From Acidimicrobiales bacterium (lineage in GTDB: Bacteria; Actinomycetota; Acidimicrobiia; Acidimicrobiales; SZUA-35), in assembly GCA_020629695.1 (NCBI GenBank), contig JAHDCV010000002.1, positions 98,344 through 132,106 on the forward strand: a stretch of DNA of 33,763 nt. The letters are read 5' to 3'. Shown here in pieces: positions 1 to 7,411 of the stretch. The translations under genes were made by a program, and so were the position numbers. Below the pieces are notes generated by a model. It was not told where the DNA came from, searched no databases, and saw only the letters and a program-made list of their open reading frames with translations. Within the stretch, counting starts at the first letter, position 1; each line of letters starts with the position of its first letter.

Positions 1-2
1 TG

Positions 3-50
3 GCGATGCGGGCCGAGGCGGCCCTGCTCGGCCGACGCCCCAGCTGGTAG
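3..50 (+). CDS. Possible C-terminal end of an upstream protein (partial)
   Basis: One frame stays open from the window edge and ends at a TAG at 48-50, reading AMRAEAALLGRRPSW. The composition fits a protein tail, and the stop lies 43 bases before upp. The fragment is too short to identify, and open frames this short arise by chance in GC-rich DNA, so it is only a candidate. Confidence 0.3.
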   Translation, partial: AMRAEAALLGRRPSW

Positions 51-93
51 CGCTCGGACCCGGTCGTCCACTTCCGGGTGCTACACCAGCACC

Positions 94-726
94 ATGCCTC
101 GGCTGACCGTCATCGACCATCCACTCGTGCACGACAAGATCGCCCGCCTGCGCGACGTCGAGACCGCACCGGCCGACTTCCGGCGCTTGTGCAGCGAGGT
201 GACCCTGCTCACCGCCTACGAGGGCCTGCGCGACCTGTCGACCACGACCGGAAGGGTCACGACGCCCCTGACCGAGACCGACACGACCATCCTCGGCGGC
301 GAGCCGCCGGCGCTGATCGGCATCCTCCGGGCCGGGCTCGTGATGGTCGAGGCGATCCTCGATCTGCTGCCCGAGGCTCACGTCGGCCACCTCGGGCTCC
401 AACGCGACGAAGAGACCGCCGTCGCGTCCGAGTACTACCTGAAGCTGCCACCGGCACTCGCCGACCGCGAGGTCATCGTGGTCGATCCGATGCTGGCGAC
501 CGGCGGCAGTGCGGTGCACGCCCTGCGGGTCCTGACCGAACACGGGGCGAGCCGCCTCCGCCTGCTGTCGATCATCGGGTGTCCCGAGGGGGTGGCCAGG
601 GTGCATGAGTCGTTCCCGCAGGTGCCGATCACCGTCGCCGCGCTCGACGAAGGCCTGAACGACCAGGCCTACATCGTCCCGGGCCTGGGTGACGCCGGCG
701 ACCGGATGTATGGGACGTTGGCCTGA
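94..726 (+). CDS. upp: Uracil phosphoribosyltransferase
   Basis: This cytoplasmic salvage enzyme converts uracil and PRPP to UMP. The 210-residue length is normal for the family. The PRPP-binding loop is visible as VVDPMLATGGSA at residues 129-140, and the uracil-binding C-terminal segment is present around residues 192-205 (AYIVPGLGDAGDR). The ATG has no clear Shine-Dalgarno; a TACACC hexamer lies 6 bases upstream and may be a weak leaderless -10. It is followed by cdd after 30 bases, so the two probably share a transcript. Together with cdd and deoA it recovers uracil and pyrimidine nucleosides. Confidence 0.97.
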   Translation: MPRLTVIDHPLVHDKIARLRDVETAPADFRRLCSEVTLLTAYEGLRDLSTTTGRVTTPLTETDTTILGGEPPALIGILRAGLVMVEAILDLLPEAHVGHLGLQRDEETAVASEYYLKLPPALADREVIVVDPMLATGGSAVHALRVLTEHGASRLRLLSIIGCPEGVARVHESFPQVPITVAALDEGLNDQAYIVPGLGDAGDRMYGTLA

Positions 727-756
727 CATGACGAGACGATCCGCCGATGGGATGCG

Positions 757-1155
757 ATGACCGAGACCGGAATCGACTGGGAGATGCTGCGGGCCGAGGC
801 TCGCGCCGCGACCGAGCGGGCCTACGCGCCCTATTCGAAGTTCCACGTCGGAGCCGCGGGGCTGACCGACGACGGTCGGGTCGTGGTCGGCTCGAACGTC
901 GAGAACGTCAGCTACGGCCTGACGCTGTGCGCCGAGTGCAACATGGTCGGCGACCTCGCCCGGCAGGGAGGCGGTCGCCTCATCGCCGTCGTGACGACCT
1001 CTGCGGGCGGGCCCTGCACACCGTGCGGTCGATGCCGGCAGGTCCTCGCGGAGTTCGGCGGTCCCGAGCTCCTGGTCGATGGCGATGGCACGCCACGACG
1101 ACTCGACGAACTCCTTCCCGGAGTCTTCACCCCGACCCGACTCGCCGAAGGATGA
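757..1155 (+). CDS. cdd: Cytidine deaminase
   Basis: This zinc enzyme deaminates cytidine and deoxycytidine to uridine and deoxyuridine. The 132-residue protein has the full active site: the Cys-Ala-Glu motif at 58-60 (zinc ligand Cys58, proton-shuttle Glu60) and PCTPCGRC at 86-93 supplying Cys87 and Cys90. The N-terminal AYAPYSKFHVGAA segment is typical of the homotetrameric class. The stop is 7 bases before the chosen GTG of deoA, indicating one operon. Its product uridine/deoxyuridine could feed directly into the DeoA phosphorylase. Confidence 0.97.
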   Translation: MTETGIDWEMLRAEARAATERAYAPYSKFHVGAAGLTDDGRVVVGSNVENVSYGLTLCAECNMVGDLARQGGGRLIAVVTTSAGGPCTPCGRCRQVLAEFGGPELLVDGDGTPRRLDELLPGVFTPTRLAEG

Positions 1156-1162
1156 CCATCTC

Positions 1163-2443
1163 GTGAGCGCCGGCCCGAGCTTCTCCGCCGCCGACCTCAT
1201 CATCGCGAAACGCGACGGTGAGGAGCTGACCCCGGAAGCGATCCGCTGGTTCGTCGAGGGTTTCACCGACGGCACGGTCGCGGCCGAACAGGCCGCGGCG
1301 ATGAACATGGCGATCTTCTTCCGTGGCCTGCAGGGCGCCGAGCTCTCGGCCTGGACCGAGGCCATGATCGACTCCGGAGTCCGGCGCGATCTGTCGTCGC
1401 TGCGTCGCCCGCTGGTCGACAAACACTCGACGGGTGGGGTCGGCGACAAGGTGTCGTTGATCCTCGCGCCCCTGATGGCTGCATGTGGCGCCGCCATGCC
1501 CCAGGTCGCCGGCCGGGGCCTCGGCCACACCGGTGGCACGATCGACAAACTCGAGTCCATCCCCGGCTGGCATCGCGAGCTCGACCCCGCGTCGATGACG
1601 GCCGTCCTCGACGACGTCGGCGCCGTGATCGTGGCCGCGAGCGACGACCTCGCTCCGGCCGACCGGGTGCTCTACGCGCTCCGGGACGTGACCGGCACGG
1701 TCGCGTCGGTTCCCCTGATCTGTTCCTCGATCATGTCGAAGAAGATCGCCTCGGGCACGACCTCGCTGGTTCTCGACGTGAAGGTCGGGCGAGGTGCGTT
1801 CATGACGACCCTGGACGACGCCAGGACACTCGCCGACACCATGATCGACATCGGGCGGCGCGCCGGCGTGGCGACCTCGGCGCTGCTGACCCGGATGGAC
1901 GTGCCACTCGGACGCAGCATCGGCAACGCACTCGAGGTCACCGAATCGATCGACGTGCTCCGGGGTGACGGTCCCGCCGACCTGATCGAGATCACGGTCG
2001 CCCTTGCGGAGGTCATGTGCGAGCTCGTCGGGCTGTCGGCCGACCCGGCCGCCGTGCTCGCCTCCGGTGCGGCCGAGCCGGTGTGGGACGCCATGATCCG
2101 CGCCCAGGGTGGCGATCCGACCGCCGCCCTGCCGATGAGTGAGACCATCGTCGACGTGAGCGCCGAGCGCGACGGGTTCGTGACTCATCTCGACGCGCTC
2201 GATCTCGGACGTGCCGGGGTCCGACTCGGCGCCGGTCGGGCGCTCCAGACCGACCAGCTCGACCTCGGCGCCGGCATCGAGATCGTCACGCCGATCGGAA
2301 CGGCGGTCCGAACGGGCGACCCGGTCCTTCGGGTGCACGCTTCAGCGGACCGGATTCCCGGGGCGATGGCGCTGCTGCGGGACGCGATCGTCATCGGGGA
2401 TCAACCGCTCGAACGGCCCCCGGTCGTCATCGAACGTCGCTGA
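1163..2443 (+). CDS. deoA: Thymidine (pyrimidine-nucleoside) phosphorylase
   Basis: This enzyme phosphorolyses thymidine or deoxyuridine to free base and deoxyribose-1-phosphate. The phosphate-binding motif KHSTGGVGDK is at residues 87-96 and GRGLGHTGGTIDKLES follows near 117-132, both family signatures. I chose GTG at 1163 because GAAGGA lies about 10 bases upstream and the resulting 426 residues match the usual length. An in-frame ATG at 1079 would add 28 uncharacteristic residues inside cdd. Sequence alone does not separate a strict thymidine phosphorylase from the broader Pdp type. The gene ends 4 bases before the convergent fusion gene. Confidence 0.95.
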   Translation: MSAGPSFSAADLIIAKRDGEELTPEAIRWFVEGFTDGTVAAEQAAAMNMAIFFRGLQGAELSAWTEAMIDSGVRRDLSSLRRPLVDKHSTGGVGDKVSLILAPLMAACGAAMPQVAGRGLGHTGGTIDKLESIPGWHRELDPASMTAVLDDVGAVIVAASDDLAPADRVLYALRDVTGTVASVPLICSSIMSKKIASGTTSLVLDVKVGRGAFMTTLDDARTLADTMIDIGRRAGVATSALLTRMDVPLGRSIGNALEVTESIDVLRGDGPADLIEITVALAEVMCELVGLSADPAAVLASGAAEPVWDAMIRAQGGDPTAALPMSETIVDVSAERDGFVTHLDALDLGRAGVRLGAGRALQTDQLDLGAGIEIVTPIGTAVRTGDPVLRVHASADRIPGAMALLRDAIVIGDQPLERPPVVIERR

Positions 2444-2447
2444 GCAC

Positions 2448-4718
2448 TCAGATCCCGGCCGTACCGGCGAGCCGAGCGAGCGAGCCGACGGCGTCGATGT
2501 CGATGTAGCACCCCTGGAGGTGCCGACCGTCGGATGGGTCGAACTCCGACCTCGCATGGAGCACGCGCCGGTTGTCGACGAGCAGCAGCTCACCGGCGAC
2601 GAGTCGATGCTCGACGGCACCGTCGTCGAGCATCGCCGTGAACGACGCGAGCGCCTCGGTCATGGGGGTGTCGAGGTCGTCGACCAGGCTGCGTGGGTTC
2701 ACCGCGACACCGACGACGCGACCGCCCGGATCGAGCTGGATGATCGGGCGTGACGACGCGAGGTCGACCTCGTCGGACCGGAAGCGGAACGCCACCGAGC
2801 GACCCGTCAGGAGACCGAACGCCTCGGGCTCCTCCGACCGGAGCCGCTCAGCCGCGGCGAACCCGTCACTGATCCGAGAGCTCCCACCCGTTCGTGCCGG
2901 GTGCAGGCAGTGGAGCAGCTGCACGGTCGGTGCGGGGTCCCGGTACGGGTTGTCGGTGTGGAGCCCGAGCCCCCGCGCCGAGTAGGCCAGGTTGATCGGC
3001 TCCGGCTCGGTGCGGACGTCGAACAGGTCGCCGTAGTTGGTCGTCCGGACGAATCCGAGACGCTCGGCGATGTCCAGCACGGTTCCCGATTCGATCGACG
3101 TCCCGACCACGAGCGCGACGCCGGTCTCGATCAGGTCGGCGGCCACGGCCGACAGCTCGTCGACGGGACGGGGCACGAGGACGTGCTCGGACCCCCAGGT
3201 CCGTCGCGGATCCGGCGCCGACCCCACCGGTGTCGGGATCCGAGCGACGTGGGTCGTCTCGCCTCGCCGCAGATGCACGAGGTCGACGTCGACCTGTTGG
3301 ACCCGGCCCTCGACCGACCAGCCGATGAGGTCGGCCGGCTCGAGCAGACGCTGCCCGGAGCCGGCATCGACACAGTCTCCACATCGACAGCCGGCCCGCG
3401 CCCGGGCCGGATCGACGGCGCCATCCGCCAGTGCCCGCGCGAGCCGCTCGACGAACGGACCGTCGCCCGGACAGACATCGGCCACCTTTCCCGAGTCGTC
3501 GGCCCGTCGGAGCATGATCGCCCGCGCCGCGTGTGGTTCGGTGAGGAAGGCGTTCGACGCCTCGGCGTCGAACGGTCCGCCCTGTTGGCCCAGCGTGACC
3601 GTCGACGCCTCCGACAACGCCGCGGCGTAGTGGGGGTCGACGGCGACCAGATGGCGTTTGGCCGCCACGTGCAGTCGGATCGGATCGACGATGGTCGCAG
3701 GCAGCCACGGGGCGAGCCAACGTGCGGCGACCTCGGCGTGATCGGGCAGGCCCCAGTCGCCGGCGTCGCCCATCAGGTGCCCGACGTCGTGCAGCAGTGC
3801 GGCGACCACGAGGTCGTCGTCACCGCCGGCCTCGACGATCACCTGCGCGGTCTGCAACGAGTGCGCCCGCATCGTGCAGCGCTCGCCGTAGGTCACGGTG
3901 TCGGCCTGGTCCAGCCACTCCAGGATCCGGTCCACGAGGCGACGTTCGGTCCCGACCAGCGACCGGCCGCTCCAGGCAGGGCAGGGCGGCAGGCCCGCCA
4001 GATCGGCGACGGTCGGGGCGATGTCGGCCATCTCGGCCGCGGCCCACACCGAACCGGGATCGATGCGGGCCGATCGGGCCACCACGAAGGTCTCCATCAC
4101 GTCGGGCACCACGTCGCCGTGATCGTTCCCGACGCCGCCGTGATCGGTCGTGACGACCACCGATGCGTCCGGCCCGATCACCTCGAGCAACCGACCGAGC
4201 GCACGATCGAGTTCGACCAACGCCCCCAGGTAGGGATCGCTCCCCCAGCCGTGGTCGTGACCGGCCAGATCGGCGCGGCAGAGATAGGCGAAGGTGACCT
4301 CGGGCGGCGAGGCGAGCTCGAACATCCGTCGGAGCTGGTCGATCATCAGATCGTCCTCCGCCGGGTCGTAGCCGCTGTCGATCACGAAGCGATGGGTGGC
4401 GGCACGCGGCTCGATGAGGGTGTCCATCTGGTGCCAGTTGAGCGCGGTCGCCGTCACGCGCTCGTGGGTCCGCGCCCACTGCAACACGCTCGGGGCGTCG
4501 GTCTGGAGTGGCGCCAGCGAGTTGTCGACCAGCCCGTGCTCGGTCGGGCCGACGCCGCGCAGCATCGTGGCGTGGGCAGGCCGGGTCCACGGCGGATCGA
4601 CGGTGCGAGCGGTGAAACACGCAGCGCCCGATCGGGCCAGGGCACAGAGACGGGGCATCCGTTCCGGGGTGACGAAACGGGGTGCGACCCCGTCCAGGGA
4701 GATGAGCACGGTCGACAC
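2448..4718 (-). CDS. Three-domain phosphonate-catabolism fusion: NPP-type phosphohydrolase + HD oxygenase (PhnZ/TmpB-like) + 2OG dioxygenase (TmpA/BBOX-like)
   Basis: The 756-residue protein has three enzyme domains. Residues 1-260 are alkaline-phosphatase/NPP type: metal ligand Asp9, nucleophile Thr45 in WTRPAHAT, DLAGH 150-154, TTDHG 190-194, His200. Residues about 260-432 are an HD oxygenase like PhnZ/TmpB: Glu279, His286, HD 310-311, His327, LHVAAK 349-354, Asp407/408. Residues about 440-750 are a gamma-butyrobetaine-hydroxylase/TmpA-like dioxygenase with a zinc motif Cys444/446/449 (His490 likely fourth), the iron triad HTD 587-589 and His721, and 2OG-binding Arg732. In known pathways a TmpA/PhnY enzyme hydroxylates an aminoethylphosphonate and the HD enzyme cleaves the C-P bond; here both are in one chain. 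The phosphohydrolase role is unknown. I chose GTG 4718, 8 bases after a TAGCGT promoter element; an ATG at 4799 would add 27 residues overlapping the HAD gene. Confidence 0.88.
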   Translation of the reverse strand: MSTVLISLDGVAPRFVTPERMPRLCALARSGAACFTARTVDPPWTRPAHATMLRGVGPTEHGLVDNSLAPLQTDAPSVLQWARTHERVTATALNWHQMDTLIEPRAATHRFVIDSGYDPAEDDLMIDQLRRMFELASPPEVTFAYLCRADLAGHDHGWGSDPYLGALVELDRALGRLLEVIGPDASVVVTTDHGGVGNDHGDVVPDVMETFVVARSARIDPGSVWAAAEMADIAPTVADLAGLPPCPAWSGRSLVGTERRLVDRILEWLDQADTVTYGERCTMRAHSLQTAQVIVEAGGDDDLVVAALLHDVGHLMGDAGDWGLPDHAEVAARWLAPWLPATIVDPIRLHVAAKRHLVAVDPHYAAALSEASTVTLGQQGGPFDAEASNAFLTEPHAARAIMLRRADDSGKVADVCPGDGPFVERLARALADGAVDPARARAGCRCGDCVDAGSGQRLLEPADLIGWSVEGRVQQVDVDLVHLRRGETTHVARIPTPVGSAPDPRRTWGSEHVLVPRPVDELSAVAADLIETGVALVVGTSIESGTVLDIAERLGFVRTTNYGDLFDVRTEPEPINLAYSARGLGLHTDNPYRDPAPTVQLLHCLHPARTGGSSRISDGFAAAERLRSEEPEAFGLLTGRSVAFRFRSDEVDLASSRPIIQLDPGGRVVGVAVNPRSLVDDLDTPMTEALASFTAMLDDGAVEHRLVAGELLLVDNRRVLHARSEFDPSDGRHLQGCYIDIDAVGSLARLAGTAGI

Positions 4719-4726
4719 GAACGCGC

Positions 4727-4732
4727 ACGCTA
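4727..4732 (-). promoter_or_regulatory. Leaderless -10 element of the fusion gene
   Basis: TAGCGT on the minus strand ends 8 bases before GTG 4718, inside the 34-base gap after the HAD gene. It suggests the fusion gene has its own promoter and decides for the GTG start. No clear -35 is visible. Confidence 0.55.
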
Positions 4733-4752
4733 GGCGCGGTCCGATCGGCACG

Positions 4753-5445
4753 TCAGCCCAGTGCCGCTCCGAGGCTCGGGACTCGCCACCAGGCGGCATC
4801 GTCCGGTGCGGCGTCGCTCATCTCGTGCCCCCAGGTGACCTCGTGGGGCACATGGACCGCCCGACCGCCCAGCTCCACCAGCGGCAGGACGTCCGATCGC
4901 ACCGAGTTCCCGATCATCACGAACCGTTCGGGTGCGACGCCGTGGCGCTTCAGCACCGCCGCGTAGGTCGCCGGGTCCTTCTCCGAGACGATCTCGATCG
5001 CCTCGAACCGGTCGGCCAGCCCGGAAGCGGCCACCTTCGACTCCTGATGGAACAGATCCCCCTTGGTCACGAGGATCAGCCGGCGGCCCGCGGCGGACGA
5101 GAGGGCGTCGACCACACCGGGAAGCACCACCGTCGGGTGGGTGTGCAGCTCCTTGCCCCACCCGATGATCTCCTCGATCGCCCCGACCGGCAGGTCACCC
5201 CCGGTCACCTCGATCGCGGTCTCGATCATCGAGATCACGAAGGCCTTCACGCCATAGCCGAACACCGCGAGATTCGAGCGCTCGGTGTGCAGCAGGCGGG
5301 CGGCGAGGTCCTCCGCGGGTGCCCACGGGGCGAGCAACTCGGCGAACCGCTCCTCGGTCACCGAGAAGTGACGTTCGGAGTGCCACAGCGTGTCATCACC
5401 GTCGATCCCGATCGCGTCGATGTCGATCAACCACGGTCGCTCCAT
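4753..5445 (-). CDS. HAD-superfamily hydrolase
   Basis: This is a 230-residue haloacid-dehalogenase-type phosphatase with all four motifs: nucleophile Asp15 and acid/base Asp17 in GIDGDDTLW, Thr127 in LVTKGD, Lys156 in SEKD, and GNSVRSD at 179-185 for Mg2+ binding. A helical C1 cap lies between motifs I and II. Family members are small-molecule phosphatases; the substrate cannot be read here. It sits 34 bases upstream of the fusion gene on the same strand, so a linked role is possible. It does not show the cap lysine motif I would expect of phosphonoacetaldehyde hydrolase (PhnX), so I do not call it that. Its ATG lies 8 bases after a TACATT element. Confidence 0.9.
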   Translation of the reverse strand: MERPWLIDIDAIGIDGDDTLWHSERHFSVTEERFAELLAPWAPAEDLAARLLHTERSNLAVFGYGVKAFVISMIETAIEVTGGDLPVGAIEEIIGWGKELHTHPTVVLPGVVDALSSAAGRRLILVTKGDLFHQESKVAASGLADRFEAIEIVSEKDPATYAAVLKRHGVAPERFVMIGNSVRSDVLPLVELGGRAVHVPHEVTWGHEMSDAAPDDAAWWRVPSLGAALG

Positions 5446-5453
5446 GTCGGGTG

Positions 5454-5459
5454 AATGTA
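5454..5459 (-). promoter_or_regulatory. Leaderless -10 element of the HAD gene
   Basis: TACATT on the minus strand, 8 bases before ATG 5445. It lies in the 85-base divergent region shared with add. Confidence 0.5.
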
Positions 5460-5519
5460 GGGCGGGATCAGGTGACCGAGGTCGCCTCCAACCCGTCAGA
5501 TCGCGCCCGAAGCGGTCGA

Positions 5520-5525
5520 TAGGGT
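5520..5525 (+). promoter_or_regulatory. Leaderless -10 element of add
   Basis: TAGGGT ends 5 bases before ATG 5531. A GAGG follows but is too close to the start to act as a normal Shine-Dalgarno. Confidence 0.5.
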
Positions 5526-5530
5526 GAGGT

Positions 5531-6610
5531 ATGGATCAACTGGACATCGAGACGATCAAAGCCGCCCCGAAGGTGTTGCTCCACGATCACCTCGACGGCG
5601 GCATGCGCCCCGAGACGGTCGTCGAGCTCGCCCGGGAGTACGGCTACACCGAGCTGCCGACGTTCGATCCCGTCGAGCTGGCGACCTGGTTCACCCGGGG
5701 AGCGGACCGCAACAAGCTCGAGTTGTACCTCGAGACCTTCGCCCACACCGTCGGTGTCTGCCAGAACCGAGACGCGCTCGAACGGATGGCCTACGAGTGC
5801 GGTGTCGACCTCGCGGCCGACGGCGTCGTCTACGCCGAGGTCCGCTTCGCACCGGAGCAACACACGCTCGGTGGTCTGACGCTCGATGAGGTCGTGGAGG
5901 CCACCCTCAAGGGCCTCGATCGTGCGATGGCCGAGCATCCGATCACCATCGGTCTGATCTGTTCGGCGATGCGGACCCAGGCCCGATCCCAGGAGATCGC
6001 CGAACTGGCCGTGCGCCACCGCGACGCGGGGTCGGTCGGCTTCGACATCGCGGGTGCCGAGGCCGGCTTTCCTCCAGCGCGCCACCTCGACGCATTCCAG
6101 TACTGCCTCCGGAACAACTTCCACATCACGATCCACGCCGGCGAGGCCTTCGGCCTCCCCTCGATCCAGGAGGCATTGGCCTACTGCGGCGCCGAGCGCC
6201 TGGGCCACGGCATGCGCATCGTCGACGACATCGAGTTCGACGACGACGGCCGGGCCCGCCTGGGCCGGCTGGCCTCGTTCGTTCGCGATCGCCGGGTTCC
6301 ACTCGAAGTCTGCCCGACGTCGAACGTCAACACCGGGGCCGCCGCGTCGTTCGAGGAACATCCGATCGATCTGCTCCGCCGGCTGCGGTTCCGCGTCACG
6401 GTGAACACCGACAACCGCCTGATGAGCGACGTGCAGCTCTCCGACGAGTTCTTCAAACTCTCCGCATCGTTCGGCTACGGCCTGGGCGACATGGAGTGGC
6501 TGACGTTGAACGCGATGAAGAGTGCGTTCTGGCCGTTCGAGCAGCGTCTGCGGATCATCAACGAGATCATCAAGCCGGGATACGCGCGGCTGCGATCCGC
6601 CGGGCTGTGA
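5531..6610 (+). CDS. add: Adenosine deaminase
   Basis: This zinc enzyme deaminates adenosine or deoxyadenosine to inosine or deoxyinosine. The 359-residue protein has the metal-binding HDH at 18-20, IHAGE at 201-205 (His202 ligand, Glu205 proton donor), RLGHG at 223-227 (catalytic His226), CPTSN at 261-265 and the metal/base Asp294 in NTDN. All catalytic residues are present. In mycobacteria add follows cdd-deoA directly; here the minus-strand HAD and fusion genes lie between them. Its stop overlaps the GTG of the ABC ATPase by 2 bases. Confidence 0.96.
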   Translation: MDQLDIETIKAAPKVLLHDHLDGGMRPETVVELAREYGYTELPTFDPVELATWFTRGADRNKLELYLETFAHTVGVCQNRDALERMAYECGVDLAADGVVYAEVRFAPEQHTLGGLTLDEVVEATLKGLDRAMAEHPITIGLICSAMRTQARSQEIAELAVRHRDAGSVGFDIAGAEAGFPPARHLDAFQYCLRNNFHITIHAGEAFGLPSIQEALAYCGAERLGHGMRIVDDIEFDDDGRARLGRLASFVRDRRVPLEVCPTSNVNTGAAASFEEHPIDLLRRLRFRVTVNTDNRLMSDVQLSDEFFKLSASFGYGLGDMEWLTLNAMKSAFWPFEQRLRIINEIIKPGYARLRSAGL

Positions 6611-7410
6611 TCGAGACCTCGCCGGAGGCCGATGGCCGCGACGACGCCGGCCCGGTGCGGCTCGCCGTCCAGATGCGGGGCCTGCGGAAGGTGTACGGCG
6701 ACAAGGTCGCCGTCGATCATCTCGATCTCGCCGTTCCCTCGGGCACCTTCTTCGGCCTCGTGGGACCGAACGGGGCGGGCAAGTCGACGACCCTGAAGAT
6801 CGCGACGGGCCTGCTCCGTCCCGATGGTGGCACGGTGACGATCGACGACGCGGACGTCTGGAGTGATCCGGCTGCGGTGAAGAGCCGCATCGGCATCGTG
6901 CCGGAGGACCTGCGCCTGTTCGAGCGTCTCACCGGACGGGAGTCGCTGGAGTACACGGGCCTCCTGCGCGGGCTGGACCCTGCCGACGCCCGCGACCGTG
7001 CCAGCGAACTGGTCGAGGTCCTCGGTCTCACCGACGGTGCCGACCGCCTCGTCGTGGACTACTCGTCGGGCATGCGGAAGAAGCTCGCGCTCGGCAACGC
7101 CATCCTCCATCAACCGTCGGTGCTCTTCCTCGACGAACCCTTCGAGTCGGTGGACCCGTTGTCGGTCCGGGTCCTGCGTGCCGTGCTCGAACGTCTCGTC
7201 GAAGCCGGCTCGACCGTGGTGTTCTCCTCTCACGTCATGGAGGTGGTCGAGCGTCTGTGCGACCACGTGGCGATCGTGCATCAGGGTCGCATCGTCGCCG
7301 GCGGTCCGACCGAACGACTCTGCGCCGGCCGACGACTCGAGGACGTGTTCGCCGACGCCGTCGGATCGTCGCTGCCCGACGCGGCGCTCACGTGGCTCCA
7401 GCCTCGTTGA
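6607..7410 (+). CDS. ABC transporter ATP-binding protein
   Basis: This is the nucleotide-binding subunit of an ABC-2-type transporter, 267 residues from the GTG at 6607. Walker [10 protein letters not shown] is at 53-61, the signature is a degenerate SSGMRKK at 153-159, Walker B LFLDEP at 173-178, and the switch histidine is in FSSHVMEV. The GTG overlaps the add stop codon (GTGA), which implies translational coupling; an earlier ATG at 6496 would sit deep inside add. The permease gene begins 1 base after its stop. Direction (efflux or uptake) and cargo are not evident, although the architecture is typical of exporters. Confidence 0.93.
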   Translation: MIETSPEADGRDDAGPVRLAVQMRGLRKVYGDKVAVDHLDLAVPSGTFFGLVGPNGAGKSTTLKIATGLLRPDGGTVTIDDADVWSDPAAVKSRIGIVPEDLRLFERLTGRESLEYTGLLRGLDPADARDRASELVEVLGLTDGADRLVVDYSSGMRKKLALGNAILHQPSVLFLDEPFESVDPLSVRVLRAVLERLVEAGSTVVFSSHVMEVVERLCDHVAIVHQGRIVAGGPTERLCAGRRLEDVFADAVGSSLPDAALTWLQPR

Positions 7411-7411
7411 C

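Noticed and set aside
1127-2338. 403-codon open frame opposite deoA
   Set aside because: It is a shadow of deoA with no recognisable motif.
2901-4733. 610-codon open frame opposite the three-domain fusion
   Set aside because: Mirror of the real coding frame with biased composition; the minus-strand protein has complete catalytic motifs.
4719-4799. Upstream ATG of the fusion gene adding 27 residues
   Set aside because: The extra residues are not conserved-looking and overlap the HAD gene, while a -10 sits correctly for GTG 4718.
4753-5445. HAD protein as phosphonoacetaldehyde hydrolase (PhnX)
   Set aside because: I do not see the Schiff-base lysine motif expected in the cap, and the neighbour suggests an oxidative route that does not make phosphonoacetaldehyde.
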